Positions 1 through 6,323 of a stretch of 11,524 nucleotides of DNA are shown here, piece by piece. Within the stretch, counting starts at the first letter, position 1. Each line of letters opens with the position of its first letter. The position numbers and the translations under genes were made by a program. The notes under the pieces are model-generated. The model made no database searches. It was not told where the DNA came from and saw nothing but the letters and a program-made list of their open reading frames with translations. The DNA is taken from NCBI GenBank assembly GCA_020431945.1, contig JAGQHH010000006.1, positions 1-11,524 of the forward strand, read 5' to 3'. Origin of the DNA: Cyanobacteria bacterium HKST-UBA02. GTDB lineage: Bacteria; Cyanobacteriota; Vampirovibrionia; Obscuribacterales; Obscuribacteraceae.

Positions 1-283
1 ATGCGACTAAGTTGCTCGTCTCTACGTCGGTCAAGGAACTAAGTCAACTTTACATGCAGTGGATTCTGATAAGAAGTATTATGTTCAAGGCAGCCCAAAA
101 AGCGAATGAGGAAGGATGGACGCCTGGAGTCTCGGCGTCACGATGGTTTGATTTTGGCGCATTGAATCCGACATCACCTCCGCCAGATAGAATTTCTCGG
201 GTTTTTCTCTCTCTTCAGAGCACCGGCACCGGGAACGTAATTCCCCCATAGGCGCCCGCCCCGGGGACGGCTAGGATCGGGCA
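1..283. other. Leader region with no supported gene, upstream of the PP2C phosphatase
   Basis: This stretch holds no gene I can support. A 79-codon plus-strand reading frame (12-251) has no ribosome binding site, no recognisable domain and an unremarkable composition, so I leave it out. The left half is more AT-rich than the genes and could carry the promoter of the phosphatase gene. TATTAT at 77-82 resembles a -10 box, but TTTACA at 49-54 is too far upstream (22-base spacer) to be a good -35 partner, so I do not call a promoter. A short GGGAA/TTCCC inverted repeat near 230-245 has no T-tract. Confidence 0.5.
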
Positions 284-1474
284 ATGTCCTCCCTCGAAAC
301 ATTCGACTCCTCATCTACCGGTGAGAGCCTTCTTAGAGAAGGGAAAATGCTCAGCGTCGGCGTCTGGGAAGCCGTCAGCGACACCCTGGCGAATCCGGGC
401 AGAAAGCTTCCCGAGCTCGGGCTGTCGGCAGCCACCGGCTCGGTCCTGGGGGCCGTGGAGCGCCTGGGGGCACCGGGCAAAATCGTGGCTGCCGGAATAG
501 GCTCTGCCATGCTCCTCAAGCTTGGCTATGACGAGATCACCGGTGAGCGCTGGAGCAAGTTCGGAGCCGCCCTGAAAGATACGTGGAAATCCGGCCAGAA
601 CATGGACAGGAATATAGCAATTACCCGGGACAGCCTGGGCTCTTTCCTGGTGGATACGGGCATCGGCTATGCCGGAATGAGAGCGGGCTCGGCTCTCACT
701 GCCCGGATGGCGCCCCGGGGCAAGCTCGTGGACAGCGCCATCGCCCGCTCGGGCCGAGACGGCGGCACAGCCATGCGCAAGCTCCAGGAACGCTATGAGA
801 ACCCTCTTCTCATGAAAAAGCAGGCGGGAGAAGATATCAACCTGATCACCCATACAGAGCCGGCAAGCCCCGGCCGGGCAAGCGGCGATCTGATCAGGGT
901 CCAGCGAACCAGCGACGGCGATATCGTCCTTGCCGCCATGGACGTGGAAGGACATGGGATCGCCGCGGCGAAGAAAGCTCTCAAAGTGCACCAGATAATG
1001 GACGATGTCCTGCCGGTCAGCCGGAATAGAAGCGCCAGCGACATCCTCGCTCTGGTGGATGATCGTATCCCGCAAGCAGACGAACTATCACTTACCGCCG
1101 GAATGATGCTCTTCAAACCCAAAACCGGGGAGTTGCAGGCAGCCACCGCCAGCTCGCAGCTCGCCTATGTAATCAGGAAGACCGGCGAAGTCAGCCGGCT
1201 AGACGCCGAGGTCGGCGGATTACCCCTGGGCAATGGTCTCTACTCCGGTCTGCCCCGGGGCAATGAGACTCTCGGTCTGGTCTCCGGCGACACGGTCATA
1301 GTAGCCAGCGACGGTGTTTTCGATCGTTTCGGCTACGGTGTCGCTTCGAAGTTCCAGAAATTTCTGGAAGGTGTCGGACCGCATCCCGAGCGGCTCCGAG
1401 ACGGCATCTTGAACGCTCCGTCGCCGGTAAACGGCGCCGATGACGCCAGTTTTATTATTTTCCAGAAGCCCTGA
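284..1474 (+). CDS. SpoIIE/RsbU-type PP2C protein serine/threonine phosphatase
   Basis: This is a metal-dependent phosphatase of the PP2C SpoIIE/RsbU branch (396 aa). Such enzymes usually dephosphorylate anti-sigma antagonists in partner-switching pathways. The catalytic domain spans about residues 195-394. Visible hallmarks are Gly201-Asp202, Asp220 followed by Val-Glu-Gly-His-Gly (221-225), the KTGELQAATAS strand near 280-290, GGLPLG at 311-316, SGDTVIVASDG at 335-344 with Asp343, and Asp386-Asp387 near the C-terminus. The metal-binding acids are therefore all present and the enzyme is probably active. Residues 30-150 are Ala/Gly-rich with two weakly hydrophobic stretches (about 66-82 and 120-140). 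I recognise no HAMP, PAS, GAF or receiver domain there, so the input signal is unknown. The ATG at 284 follows a weak site (AGGAT). An internal ATG at 347, just after GAAGGG, is an alternative that would drop 21 residues. It is the only plus-strand gene and it converges on the USP gene at its right, overlapping it by 20 bases. The enzyme class is secure; the substrate is not. Confidence 0.88.
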   Translation: MSSLETFDSSSTGESLLREGKMLSVGVWEAVSDTLANPGRKLPELGLSAATGSVLGAVERLGAPGKIVAAGIGSAMLLKLGYDEITGERWSKFGAALKDTWKSGQNMDRNIAITRDSLGSFLVDTGIGYAGMRAGSALTARMAPRGKLVDSAIARSGRDGGTAMRKLQERYENPLLMKKQAGEDINLITHTEPASPGRASGDLIRVQRTSDGDIVLAAMDVEGHGIAAAKKALKVHQIMDDVLPVSRNRSASDILALVDDRIPQADELSLTAGMMLFKPKTGELQAATASSQLAYVIRKTGEVSRLDAEVGGLPLGNGLYSGLPRGNETLGLVSGDTVIVASDGVFDRFGYGVASKFQKFLEGVGPHPERLRDGILNAPSPVNGADDASFIIFQKP

Positions 1475-2408
1475 CCGCTTCTCTGATGTCGCCGTCTTTG
1501 CCGAGCTCCACGTGCTCTTCGGGCCAGAGGAGGATGGAGGGCAGGCCTAAATTGGCGACAAAGAGATCCGGAGTGGTATCGAGAACAGTGAGCCGCTCGT
1601 CGCCGCTGCGTCTGGTCGGTATGACCAGAAGCGTGTCGGGATCGGGATACCAGTCGAGATTGAGCTCCTCGCTGGGCCAGAGGGCGGCATGATCGTCGAC
1701 GGCTACTCCCTCCATGGAATGTGCCTCGATGGCTACATTATCCAGCCCCTTCACGGCTTTCCTGAGATTGGTCGTGAAATCGGCGGGACTCTCTTCGCGG
1801 ACACCGCTCGATAGTGCCACCACTTTCGGTGTGATGCCCAGCAACCCGGCGAAGTAAAGACAGGCTTCGATGAGAGAATAATTGATGTGGTCCATGGAGA
1901 TGAGCACGGTCAGCGAGCTCCACTCCTTGACCTGGCTCTGGACGACAAGAAGAGGTCTCGGGCATTCGTGAGCAAGTCCCTCGGCCACGGCATAGCGGAT
2001 AAAGCTGCGGCGCTCTTTGCGGCCCCCGGTCCCCCGGGGCTGGTGCCCCACCACAACCAGGTCGTAGCCCCTGGCGACATCGGCGATGAGGGTGATGGGA
2101 TTACCCTCGGCAATTATCGTATCGCCTTTCAGAGACCGGCCTGCGGCCATGGCTTCATACTTCTCGGCAAGCTTGTTGGCGATGGATCTGAGAGTGTCGC
2201 AGAGATTGGCATAGGCATCGACATAGGCGCTGCTGCCAATCAAGCCGGGCTTGTCGTTGCGCAGGAGCTCCCAGATCGTGCGGGTGTCGATGACATGATG
2301 GGCAGTGACCGTGCCCTTGCATCGGTTGGCGATATCCCAGGCGACCTCGGCGGCGAACTTTGATTGCTCCGAACCGCTCAGGCCATAAAGAATTGAAATC
2401 GAAGACAT
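1455..2408 (-). CDS. Tandem universal stress protein, degenerate nucleotide site
   Basis: This 317-aa protein has the length of two fused USP domains. The first half (about 1-157) follows the UspA pattern: a first strand ISILYGLSGSEQS, a second strand ending in AHHVID, DLVVVGH at 116-122, and a final strand PLLVVQ at 152-157. The second half (about 163-300) begins with LTVLISMDHINYS and ends with SILLWPEE; it is strongly diverged. The ATP signature G-2x-G-9x-G(S/T) is not intact in either half: VGHQPRGTGG is followed by no Gly-Ser, and the second half has no GSHG-like loop. It therefore probably does not bind ATP in the usual way and may act through dimerisation or another ligand. The ATG at 2408 has a strong AAGGAGG site (2417-2423). 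It is the last gene of the long minus-strand series, 72 bases after the diheme cytochrome. Its stop lies inside the end of the convergent phosphatase gene. Confidence 0.85.
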   Translation of the reverse strand: MSSISILYGLSGSEQSKFAAEVAWDIANRCKGTVTAHHVIDTRTIWELLRNDKPGLIGSSAYVDAYANLCDTLRSIANKLAEKYEAMAAGRSLKGDTIIAEGNPITLIADVARGYDLVVVGHQPRGTGGRKERRSFIRYAVAEGLAHECPRPLLVVQSQVKEWSSLTVLISMDHINYSLIEACLYFAGLLGITPKVVALSSGVREESPADFTTNLRKAVKGLDNVAIEAHSMEGVAVDDHAALWPSEELNLDWYPDPDTLLVIPTRRSGDERLTVLDTTPDLFVANLGLPSILLWPEEHVELGKDGDIREAVRASGK

Positions 2409-2480
2409 GGCTCAGGCCTCCTTAACCTGGCCTGATCTTACCGGCACCGGATTCTCCGGCCATCAGTCGCAGGGCTTAGC

Positions 2481-3182
2481 CTATTTGAGAGTCTCGAGAT
2501 AATCGGCGATTGCTTCGATCTCGTCTCGGGAGAGCCCGGATGGCGGCATCACCGCGCCCCGGTTGCCATACTCGCCTCCACCGTCGACCACCATCTCGGC
2601 ACCGAGGATATGATTGTCAATGGACTCCCGGGTTCGGCGTCCACCCACCCCATCCAGGGCCGGAGCGAAGCTCCCTCCGATACCTCCGAGACTGTGACAG
2701 GCAAGACAGCCCTTTTGAGCGACCAGGGCACGTCCGGGCATCTCTTTCTTCTTCTGCCCGGCAAGACCATGACCGACTATTTTAAAGCCGCCTTCGGGCT
2801 CCGGTACCGTCATCAGATAGGCAGCAATGGCCCGGGCCTGCTTATCCGGAATCCGCAGGTGGGGCATCAGCTCGTATTCGCCGTACTGACGGGCGAACTT
2901 GGCCACCGCTCCTTTCGAGTCGCTGATTCTGGATACGAGAAAATCCTCGCTGCGCCGCGCCCCTATGCCGTCGAAAGGCGGAGCCAGACAACCGCCCTGG
3001 CCGCCTGCAGTGTGGCAGAGAGAGCACTTGTGCATCTCGACATATTTCTTGCCCTGTTTCGCTAGGGCAGTTTCCGGCGCCGGCTTGTAAGGCTTGGACG
3101 CGGCAGCCGGAACGATAGTCAGAAGGCTGAGAATGCTTAGAGCGAAAAAAGAGACCGGAAAGAGACGACTGGATGTTCTCAT
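2481..3182 (-). CDS. Exported diheme c-type cytochrome
   Basis: This 233-aa protein starts with a signal peptide (MRTSS followed by a hydrophobic run, cleavage likely after AAA-S near residue 29), so it acts outside the cytoplasmic membrane as an electron carrier or the cytochrome part of a larger complex. Two cytochrome c domains follow. The first has CSLCH at 53-57 and a likely distal Met106 (LMPHLR). The second has CLACH at 159-163 and a likely distal Met212 (VMPPSG). Both carry the helix pattern ending in IAAYL or IADYL. An additional Cys65 lies just after the first haem site (GGCLAPPF). It resembles stand-alone diheme cytochromes or the c-type subunits of membrane oxidoreductases, but no oxidase or reductase partner is in the window. 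It sits 28 bases downstream of a USP gene and 72 bases upstream of another. Only a weak ribosome binding site (GGGTAA) precedes the ATG, so translation may depend on the upstream gene. Confidence 0.88.
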   Translation of the reverse strand: MRTSSRLFPVSFFALSILSLLTIVPAAASKPYKPAPETALAKQGKKYVEMHKCSLCHTAGGQGGCLAPPFDGIGARRSEDFLVSRISDSKGAVAKFARQYGEYELMPHLRIPDKQARAIAAYLMTVPEPEGGFKIVGHGLAGQKKKEMPGRALVAQKGCLACHSLGGIGGSFAPALDGVGGRRTRESIDNHILGAEMVVDGGGEYGNRGAVMPPSGLSRDEIEAIADYLETLK

Positions 3183-3210
3183 TTATTTACCCGACTTGCC
3201 CGACCTGATT

Positions 3211-3714
3211 CTACTTGATTGTGACTTGCACACGAGCGTCTTTCCACTCGGAAGGATCGCCCTGGCCTCTTTCATGATGAGGTAGACCGACAATGATCAC
3301 TTTGCAGGGGCTGTGCACCAGGACATTGTAAGAGACGCTGCCCAGTATGAGTTGACCGAGCCCTTCTCGTCCGTGCGAGCAGAGTACGATCATAGCGCTT
3401 TCCCACTTCGCCGCCAGATTGACAATCTCCTCCACCGGGGCGCCTTCTACGAATTCCCTGGAGACTTTGATCTCGGGAGATTCTTTTTTGAGGGTCTTCT
3501 CTATGGTGGACATGAGCTCCTCGGCATATTTTCGAGCTTCTTTCATGAGCTTGTCCAGATAGACCTGGCTCGAGACCATGGAGCGCTCGACAATCAGAGT
3601 ATGGAGGACATGCACCAGACGAATCTCTGTGCCGGCAGGCCACTTGTAAGACAGCAAGAACTCGATCTGAGACTTGGCGACGAAATCGTCCTCCACAGGA
3701 ACCAGTACTTTCAT
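3211..3714 (-). CDS. Universal stress protein UspA family (single domain)
   Basis: This 167-aa protein is a single USP domain. It has the first strand MKVLVPVEDD, a second strand ending in LVHVL, the acidic/amphipathic helix around 52-78, MIVLCSHG at 108-115 and the C-terminal strand CKVIIVG at 137-143. The ATP-type loop reads C-S-H-G(115)-9x-G125-S126: the last part is intact, but the first Gly of the usual GSHG is Cys112. A poorly conserved tail of about 24 residues follows the domain. The start overlaps the stop of the preceding USP gene by four bases (ATGA at 3711-3714), so the two are probably translationally coupled. Its N-terminus, with VED, QIEF and WP in the same order, is closely similar to that of the USP gene at 4663-5103, suggesting a local duplicate pair. 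Substrates and partners are unknown. Confidence 0.9.
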   Translation of the reverse strand: MKVLVPVEDDFVAKSQIEFLLSYKWPAGTEIRLVHVLHTLIVERSMVSSQVYLDKLMKEARKYAEELMSTIEKTLKKESPEIKVSREFVEGAPVEEIVNLAAKWESAMIVLCSHGREGLGQLILGSVSYNVLVHSPCKVIIVGLPHHERGQGDPSEWKDARVQVTIK

Positions 3715-4151
3715 TTCTCAACCTCCTGAATCCTTACTACCTGAACCGAGCAGGGTGCCTGCTTGAGCACTGTCTCCGCCACGCTGCCTACCATGAAGCG
3801 GCGGCAGCCGCTGTGACCATGAGATCCCAGAACAATGAGATCAGCCGGCCAGGAGGCGGCTCGCTCTACGATAGCCTCCGGTGGCGATCCGCATACTACC
3901 AGAGTCGACATCGACTGACTGGAAAGCTTTCGCTGCAAACGCTTGAGCCCACGCTCGGCAATTACGCCGCAATCCTTGAGCATCTCGCTGGAGCACTGGG
4001 CTTCCTCCTCGTCATCCTCGAAAACGCCGGGAGCTGGCTCGGCTACACAAAGGACAAGGAACTCGTCTTCTTCCCCCCAGCGCCTTCCCGAGACGAAGTC
4101 CAGGGCCTGGTCAGAGCAATCGGTTCCATCGATGGCGACAATTATTCTCAT
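3711..4151 (-). CDS. Universal stress protein UspA family (single domain, ATP motif intact)
   Basis: This is a compact 146-aa USP domain. The first strand MRIIVAIDGTDCS carries the Asp that usually contacts the adenine. The nucleotide loop is G109-S-H-G112-9x-G122-S123, matching the ATP-binding subgroup (as in MJ0577), and the final strand reads CSVQVVR. A very acidic stretch (EDDEEE at 45-50) lies in the variable helix region. It begins 10 bases after the stop of the avidin-family gene, with a purine-rich GAGAGGGAAG just before the ATG, and its stop overlaps the next USP start by four bases. It most resembles the USP at 10242-10733 (shared DG, DEF or DQF, and PCSV features), so the two may descend from a duplication. 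ATP binding is inferred from the motif only. Confidence 0.9.
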   Translation of the reverse strand: MRIIVAIDGTDCSDQALDFVSGRRWGEEDEFLVLCVAEPAPGVFEDDEEEAQCSSEMLKDCGVIAERGLKRLQRKLSSQSMSTLVVCGSPPEAIVERAASWPADLIVLGSHGHSGCRRFMVGSVAETVLKQAPCSVQVVRIQEVEK

Positions 4152-4161
4152 CTTCCCTCTC

Positions 4162-4638
4162 TCATTTCAAGGATACTTTGAATGGATAGGAGGGGGACAT
4201 GGTAGGCCTGTCGAAAAGATTCAGGTCTCGCTTCGCTTCGCCCTCGACTCGTTTGAAAGTATCGGCACCGGTCCAGAAACCGGCCCAGAGATGGCGCGCC
4301 TCGAGCTTTTCCGGAATGGCCCTTGCCAGGTGCCACATGGTCTCGATACGAGGACCGTCGAGGCCCCCGGTATGCTGTCCTGACCAGGAGGTGAGACAAC
4401 CATACTTGCCGAAATTCACACTGAAACTGATCAGGTCGTCACTGATGAAGCCGGTGAGAGCGAACTCCTCGTCGGGATCATGAGCACCGACTCCGGTCTT
4501 GAAAGTGCCGGTGAGTAGCCCGTTCTCCACCGCCGCCAGGTAAACTTCCGAGCCGTGCTGGTTGCGCCAGAGCCCCAGGAAGTTCACCGACTCTCTGGTC
4601 TTCTTTGTTGCAACAGATTTGGCTGTGCTGGCATTCAT
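4162..4638 (-). CDS. Avidin/streptavidin-family protein, no signal peptide
   Basis: The 158-aa product carries the avidin-fold signature over residues 20-131. GLWRNQHGS (22-30) matches the first streptavidin strand, LLTGTFKTGVG (41-51) the LTGTYESAVG strand, TSWSGQ (83-88) the TTWSGQ strand, IETMWHL (98-104) the INTQWLL strand, and W118 with GADTF (124-128) the last strands. By hand alignment, biotin-contact residues kept are Asn26 (streptavidin N23), Ser30 (S27), Thr83 (T90), Trp85 (W92), Trp102 (W108), Trp118 (W120, the inter-subunit lid) and Asp126 (D128). Changed are Y43 to Phe46, S45 to Thr48, N49 to Ala52, W79 to Phe76 and S88 to Cys81. Biotin binding is thus plausible but not assured. 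Unlike secreted avidins, it lacks a signal peptide (N-terminus MNASTAKSVATKK), so it is probably cytoplasmic. About 27 C-terminal residues extend beyond the fold. The ATG has GAAGGAG seven bases upstream. It lies 24 bases after one USP gene and 10 bases before another, so it appears to be part of that operon. Confidence 0.85.
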   Translation of the reverse strand: MNASTAKSVATKKTRESVNFLGLWRNQHGSEVYLAAVENGLLTGTFKTGVGAHDPDEEFALTGFISDDLISFSVNFGKYGCLTSWSGQHTGGLDGPRIETMWHLARAIPEKLEARHLWAGFWTGADTFKRVEGEAKRDLNLFDRPTMSPSYPFKVSLK

Positions 4639-4662
4639 GACATTTCTCCTTCAGAGCCTGGC

Positions 4663-5103
4663 TTAGAGCTTGGGCGGCCGAACGACAAGCACCGAGCAGA
4701 GCGCATAGGTGAGGACCGCGGTGGAGACGCTGCCGATCATGGTGCGGGTGAGCTCCCTTCGACCGTGGGAGCCGAGAATCGCAACATCCGCTTCCCAGTT
4801 CTCGATCACTTCGAGAATTTTTTCCTTGGCATAGCCATGCTCGACAGACTGAATGATTTTGGCATCGGGGAACTTCAAACCGAGCTTCTGGGCGGCTTCC
4901 TTCACCAGGCTCTTGCCTCGCTCGAGCCGGCGGTTGCCGACATCGACGATGAAAGAGTTGTCCTCCTGGGAGAGATCCGCAGGAAGAGGCGGCACCACAT
5001 GCAGGATATTGAAGGTCACTTCCCCGGGCCAGTTGTGGTTGCTGACGAACTCGATCTGGGGTCCGGCAAAATATGTGTCTTCGACAGCGACTAGAATTCG
5101 CAT
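4663..5103 (-). CDS. Universal stress protein UspA family (single domain, ATP motif intact)
   Basis: This is a 146-aa USP domain starting MRILVAVEDTYF. The second strand ends in ILHVVPPLP, the loop reads G111-S-H-G114-9x-G124-S125 (full ATP-type signature), and the last strand is CSVLVVRPP. I place the start at the ATG 5101-5103 because AGGAGGG sits five bases upstream. A GTG at 5116-5118 would add five residues, but it overlaps that ribosome binding site. The gene follows the tandem USP gene by 18 bases and precedes the avidin-family gene by 24. Its N-terminal half resembles the USP at 3211-3714 (VED, QIEF, WP), a likely local duplicate, though that copy has Cys in place of the first motif glycine. 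Confidence 0.9.
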   Translation of the reverse strand: MRILVAVEDTYFAGPQIEFVSNHNWPGEVTFNILHVVPPLPADLSQEDNSFIVDVGNRRLERGKSLVKEAAQKLGLKFPDAKIIQSVEHGYAKEKILEVIENWEADVAILGSHGRRELTRTMIGSVSTAVLTYALCSVLVVRPPKL

Positions 5104-5108
5104 TTTTT

Positions 5109-5115
5109 CCCTCCT
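5109..5115 (-). promoter_or_regulatory. Ribosome binding site deciding the start at 5103
   Basis: AGGAGGG on the minus strand lies five bases before the ATG at 5103-5101. It supports that start over the GTG at 5118, which overlaps this site. Confidence 0.7.
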
Positions 5116-5121
5116 CACCGA

Positions 5122-6036
5122 TCAGCTTTTCTTGGCGGTGCCGGCGGAAGCAGCTTTCTTACCGCCTTTGCCGCCTTTCGCCTCGTGCTTGAAGACGAGC
5201 ACACTGGTGGGCGAATTGCGAACCACCTGGCTGGCAGTCGTGCCGAGCACCATCTCGTCAATTTTCTTGAATCCATAGGCGCCCATGATCAAAAGACTCC
5301 TGGTCTTGCCGGCATAATCCATCAAGGTCTGAGCATGGGGGCCTTTCTCGATGCGGAAGACGTCTTTGTCGTGATACTCTCGCAAATAAGGCTCACCCTG
5401 CTCGACGGTCAGCTCCGCCTCCCCGACACTCTCTCCTTCCGCCACCACTGTGAGAGCGCGCAGAGTCTTGTGAGTCTCTTTGGCCATCTGCTCGGCTGCC
5501 AGAAGAGCTCCTTTCGCTGCTTCACTGCCGTCGTAAGCGACCAGAAGCTGATCGACTTCTTTCAGTGAATTGACCGCCACCAGAACCGGGCTGTAAGAGT
5601 TGAGCACCACCCTTTCCGCCACCGATCCGGTCATCAGATTGCTGGGGGATTGCTTGGCGCCTTTGCCCTTATGACCCATCACCACCAGATCGTGGGTGCG
5701 GGAGCGCTTCACCACTTCCTCGACGATATGACCGATGTCGAGATGGCTCTCCACAGCGATCCCGCGCTCTTTAGCCTCTTTGGCAAAAAGCTCGAGGACT
5801 ACAGTACCGATTTTTTTGATTGCCCGGAAAACCCGATCCTCGGTATCGGCTGCCACTGAAAAACCGAGCTCCTCGCCAAATTCCGGAGCGATGAAAAGCT
5901 CGACCAGCCTTGGATCCACCACATGCTGAGCGGAGATTTCCGCATCCAGCTCACCGGCCAACCAGAAGGCGTACTCGGCAGCTCTCTGACTGTACTCCGA
6001 ACCATCTACGGCTACCAGGATGTTTCTGAAAGGCAT
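5122..6036 (-). CDS. Tandem universal stress protein (two USP domains)
   Basis: This 304-aa protein holds two USP domains. Domain 1 (about 3-156) has NILVAVDGSEYS, AQHVVDPRLVELF, DLVVMGHKGKG at 116-126 and SPVLVAV. Domain 2 (about 162-284) has LLVAYDGSEAAK, LLIMGAYG at 248-255 and TSVLVFKH. The ATP-type loop is intact in domain 2 (G252-A-Y-G255-9x-G265-T). In domain 1 the spacing from the second Gly (G124) to G137-S138 is 12 instead of 9, a three-residue insertion. A Lys/Gly/Ala-rich tail (about 285-304) follows. I chose the ATG at 6036 because AAGAGGA lies seven bases upstream and the first strand begins at once. An ATG at 6072 would add 12 residues after a poor site. It is the first gene of the downstream unit, after 287 non-coding bases, so a promoter is expected just upstream. 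Bacterial tandem USPs are often dimer-like sensors of energy state; the role here is not known. Confidence 0.9.
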   Translation of the reverse strand: MPFRNILVAVDGSEYSQRAAEYAFWLAGELDAEISAQHVVDPRLVELFIAPEFGEELGFSVAADTEDRVFRAIKKIGTVVLELFAKEAKERGIAVESHLDIGHIVEEVVKRSRTHDLVVMGHKGKGAKQSPSNLMTGSVAERVVLNSYSPVLVAVNSLKEVDQLLVAYDGSEAAKGALLAAEQMAKETHKTLRALTVVAEGESVGEAELTVEQGEPYLREYHDKDVFRIEKGPHAQTLMDYAGKTRSLLIMGAYGFKKIDEMVLGTTASQVVRNSPTSVLVFKHEAKGGKGGKKAASAGTAKKS

Positions 6037-6043
6037 CTCTAAT

Positions 6044-6050
6044 TCCTCTT
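6044..6050 (-). promoter_or_regulatory. Ribosome binding site deciding the start at 6036
   Basis: AAGAGGA on the minus strand lies seven bases before the ATG at 6036-6034. The alternative ATG at 6072 has only a GGTGA-like match at a poor distance. Confidence 0.55.
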
Positions 6051-6175
6051 TTTGCAGCGTCTCCCTCGACATTTCAATTTCACCAGATCGCCCGGGGCAT
6101 CGATAACGACCGGAAGACGGATTCTCATCTCTTGATCACTAGCATAAAGTCAACAAACACGAGCACTTCCACGAA

Positions 6176-6193
6176 ATCATCCCGGAAGATGAT
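6176..6193. repeat. Short inverted repeat, possible operator
   Basis: ATCATC and GATGAT flank a 6-base centre (CCGGAA). It lies about 140 bases upstream of the tandem USP start and about 130 bases downstream of the HxlR stop. A dimeric winged-helix regulator could bind such a site, but 6-base arms arise often by chance and I see no second copy. Confidence 0.2.
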
Positions 6194-6266
6194 GTCCCCC
6201 ATGGCTTCCGACCATAGACTGGAAATAGCCTACCACCGGACGCAAGAGACTCGTCCTCCAGAAATC

Positions 6267-6302
6267 GGAGAAACCGGAGCGAAATTATCCTCCGGTTTCT
6301 CC
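6267..6302. terminator. Perfect 13-bp-stem hairpin, probable bidirectional terminator
   Basis: GGAGAAACCGGAG (6267-6279) and its exact reverse complement (6290-6302) enclose a 10-base loop. On the plus strand the stem is followed at once by TTTT and a T-rich stretch, as in an intrinsic terminator. On the minus strand, the direction of the HxlR gene whose stop lies 21 bases upstream, it is preceded by an A-rich run but followed only by GATTTC, a weak T-tract. Its position after the HxlR stop suggests it ends the upstream unit, perhaps in both directions. Confidence 0.7.
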
Positions 6303-6323
6303 TTTTATCTCAATTACTTTCGA

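Larger units (their letters stand above)
6037..6323. other. Intergenic region between the HxlR gene and the tandem USP gene
   Basis: These 287 bases carry no supported gene and probably hold both the end of the upstream unit and the promoter of the downstream USP unit. The hairpin at 6267-6302 is listed separately. On the minus strand, TTGACT at 6153-6148 looks like a -35 box, but the 17-base-spaced hexamer (AGATGA) is not a convincing -10, so I call no promoter. A short inverted repeat with 6-base arms lies at 6176-6193. A plus-strand reading frame starting at 6132 runs on through the HxlR and cytochrome genes and is a shadow. Confidence 0.5.

Noticed and set aside
49..82. Possible promoter TTTACA/TATTAT upstream of the phosphatase gene
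   Set aside because: The 22-base spacer is too long for a sigma-70-type promoter and no better pair is visible.
12..251. 79-codon plus-strand reading frame upstream of the phosphatase gene
   Set aside because: No ribosome binding site, no recognisable domain, no coupling to a neighbour, and a length expected by chance in GC-rich DNA.
311..1075. 254-codon minus-strand frame opposite the PP2C phosphatase
   Set aside because: Antisense to a gene with all PP2C motifs; its translation is His/Ala/Gly-rich without a domain.
2445..2463. Small CCGGA/TCCGG hairpin downstream of the diheme cytochrome gene as a terminator
   Set aside because: Only five base pairs and no T-tract on either strand.
2610..3065. 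151-codon plus-strand frame opposite the diheme cytochrome
   Set aside because: Shadow of a gene with two CxxCH haem sites and a signal peptide.
6125..6153. Possible minus-strand promoter with TTGACT upstream of the tandem USP gene
   Set aside because: The hexamers at 16-18 bases spacing (such as AGATGA) do not resemble a -10 box.
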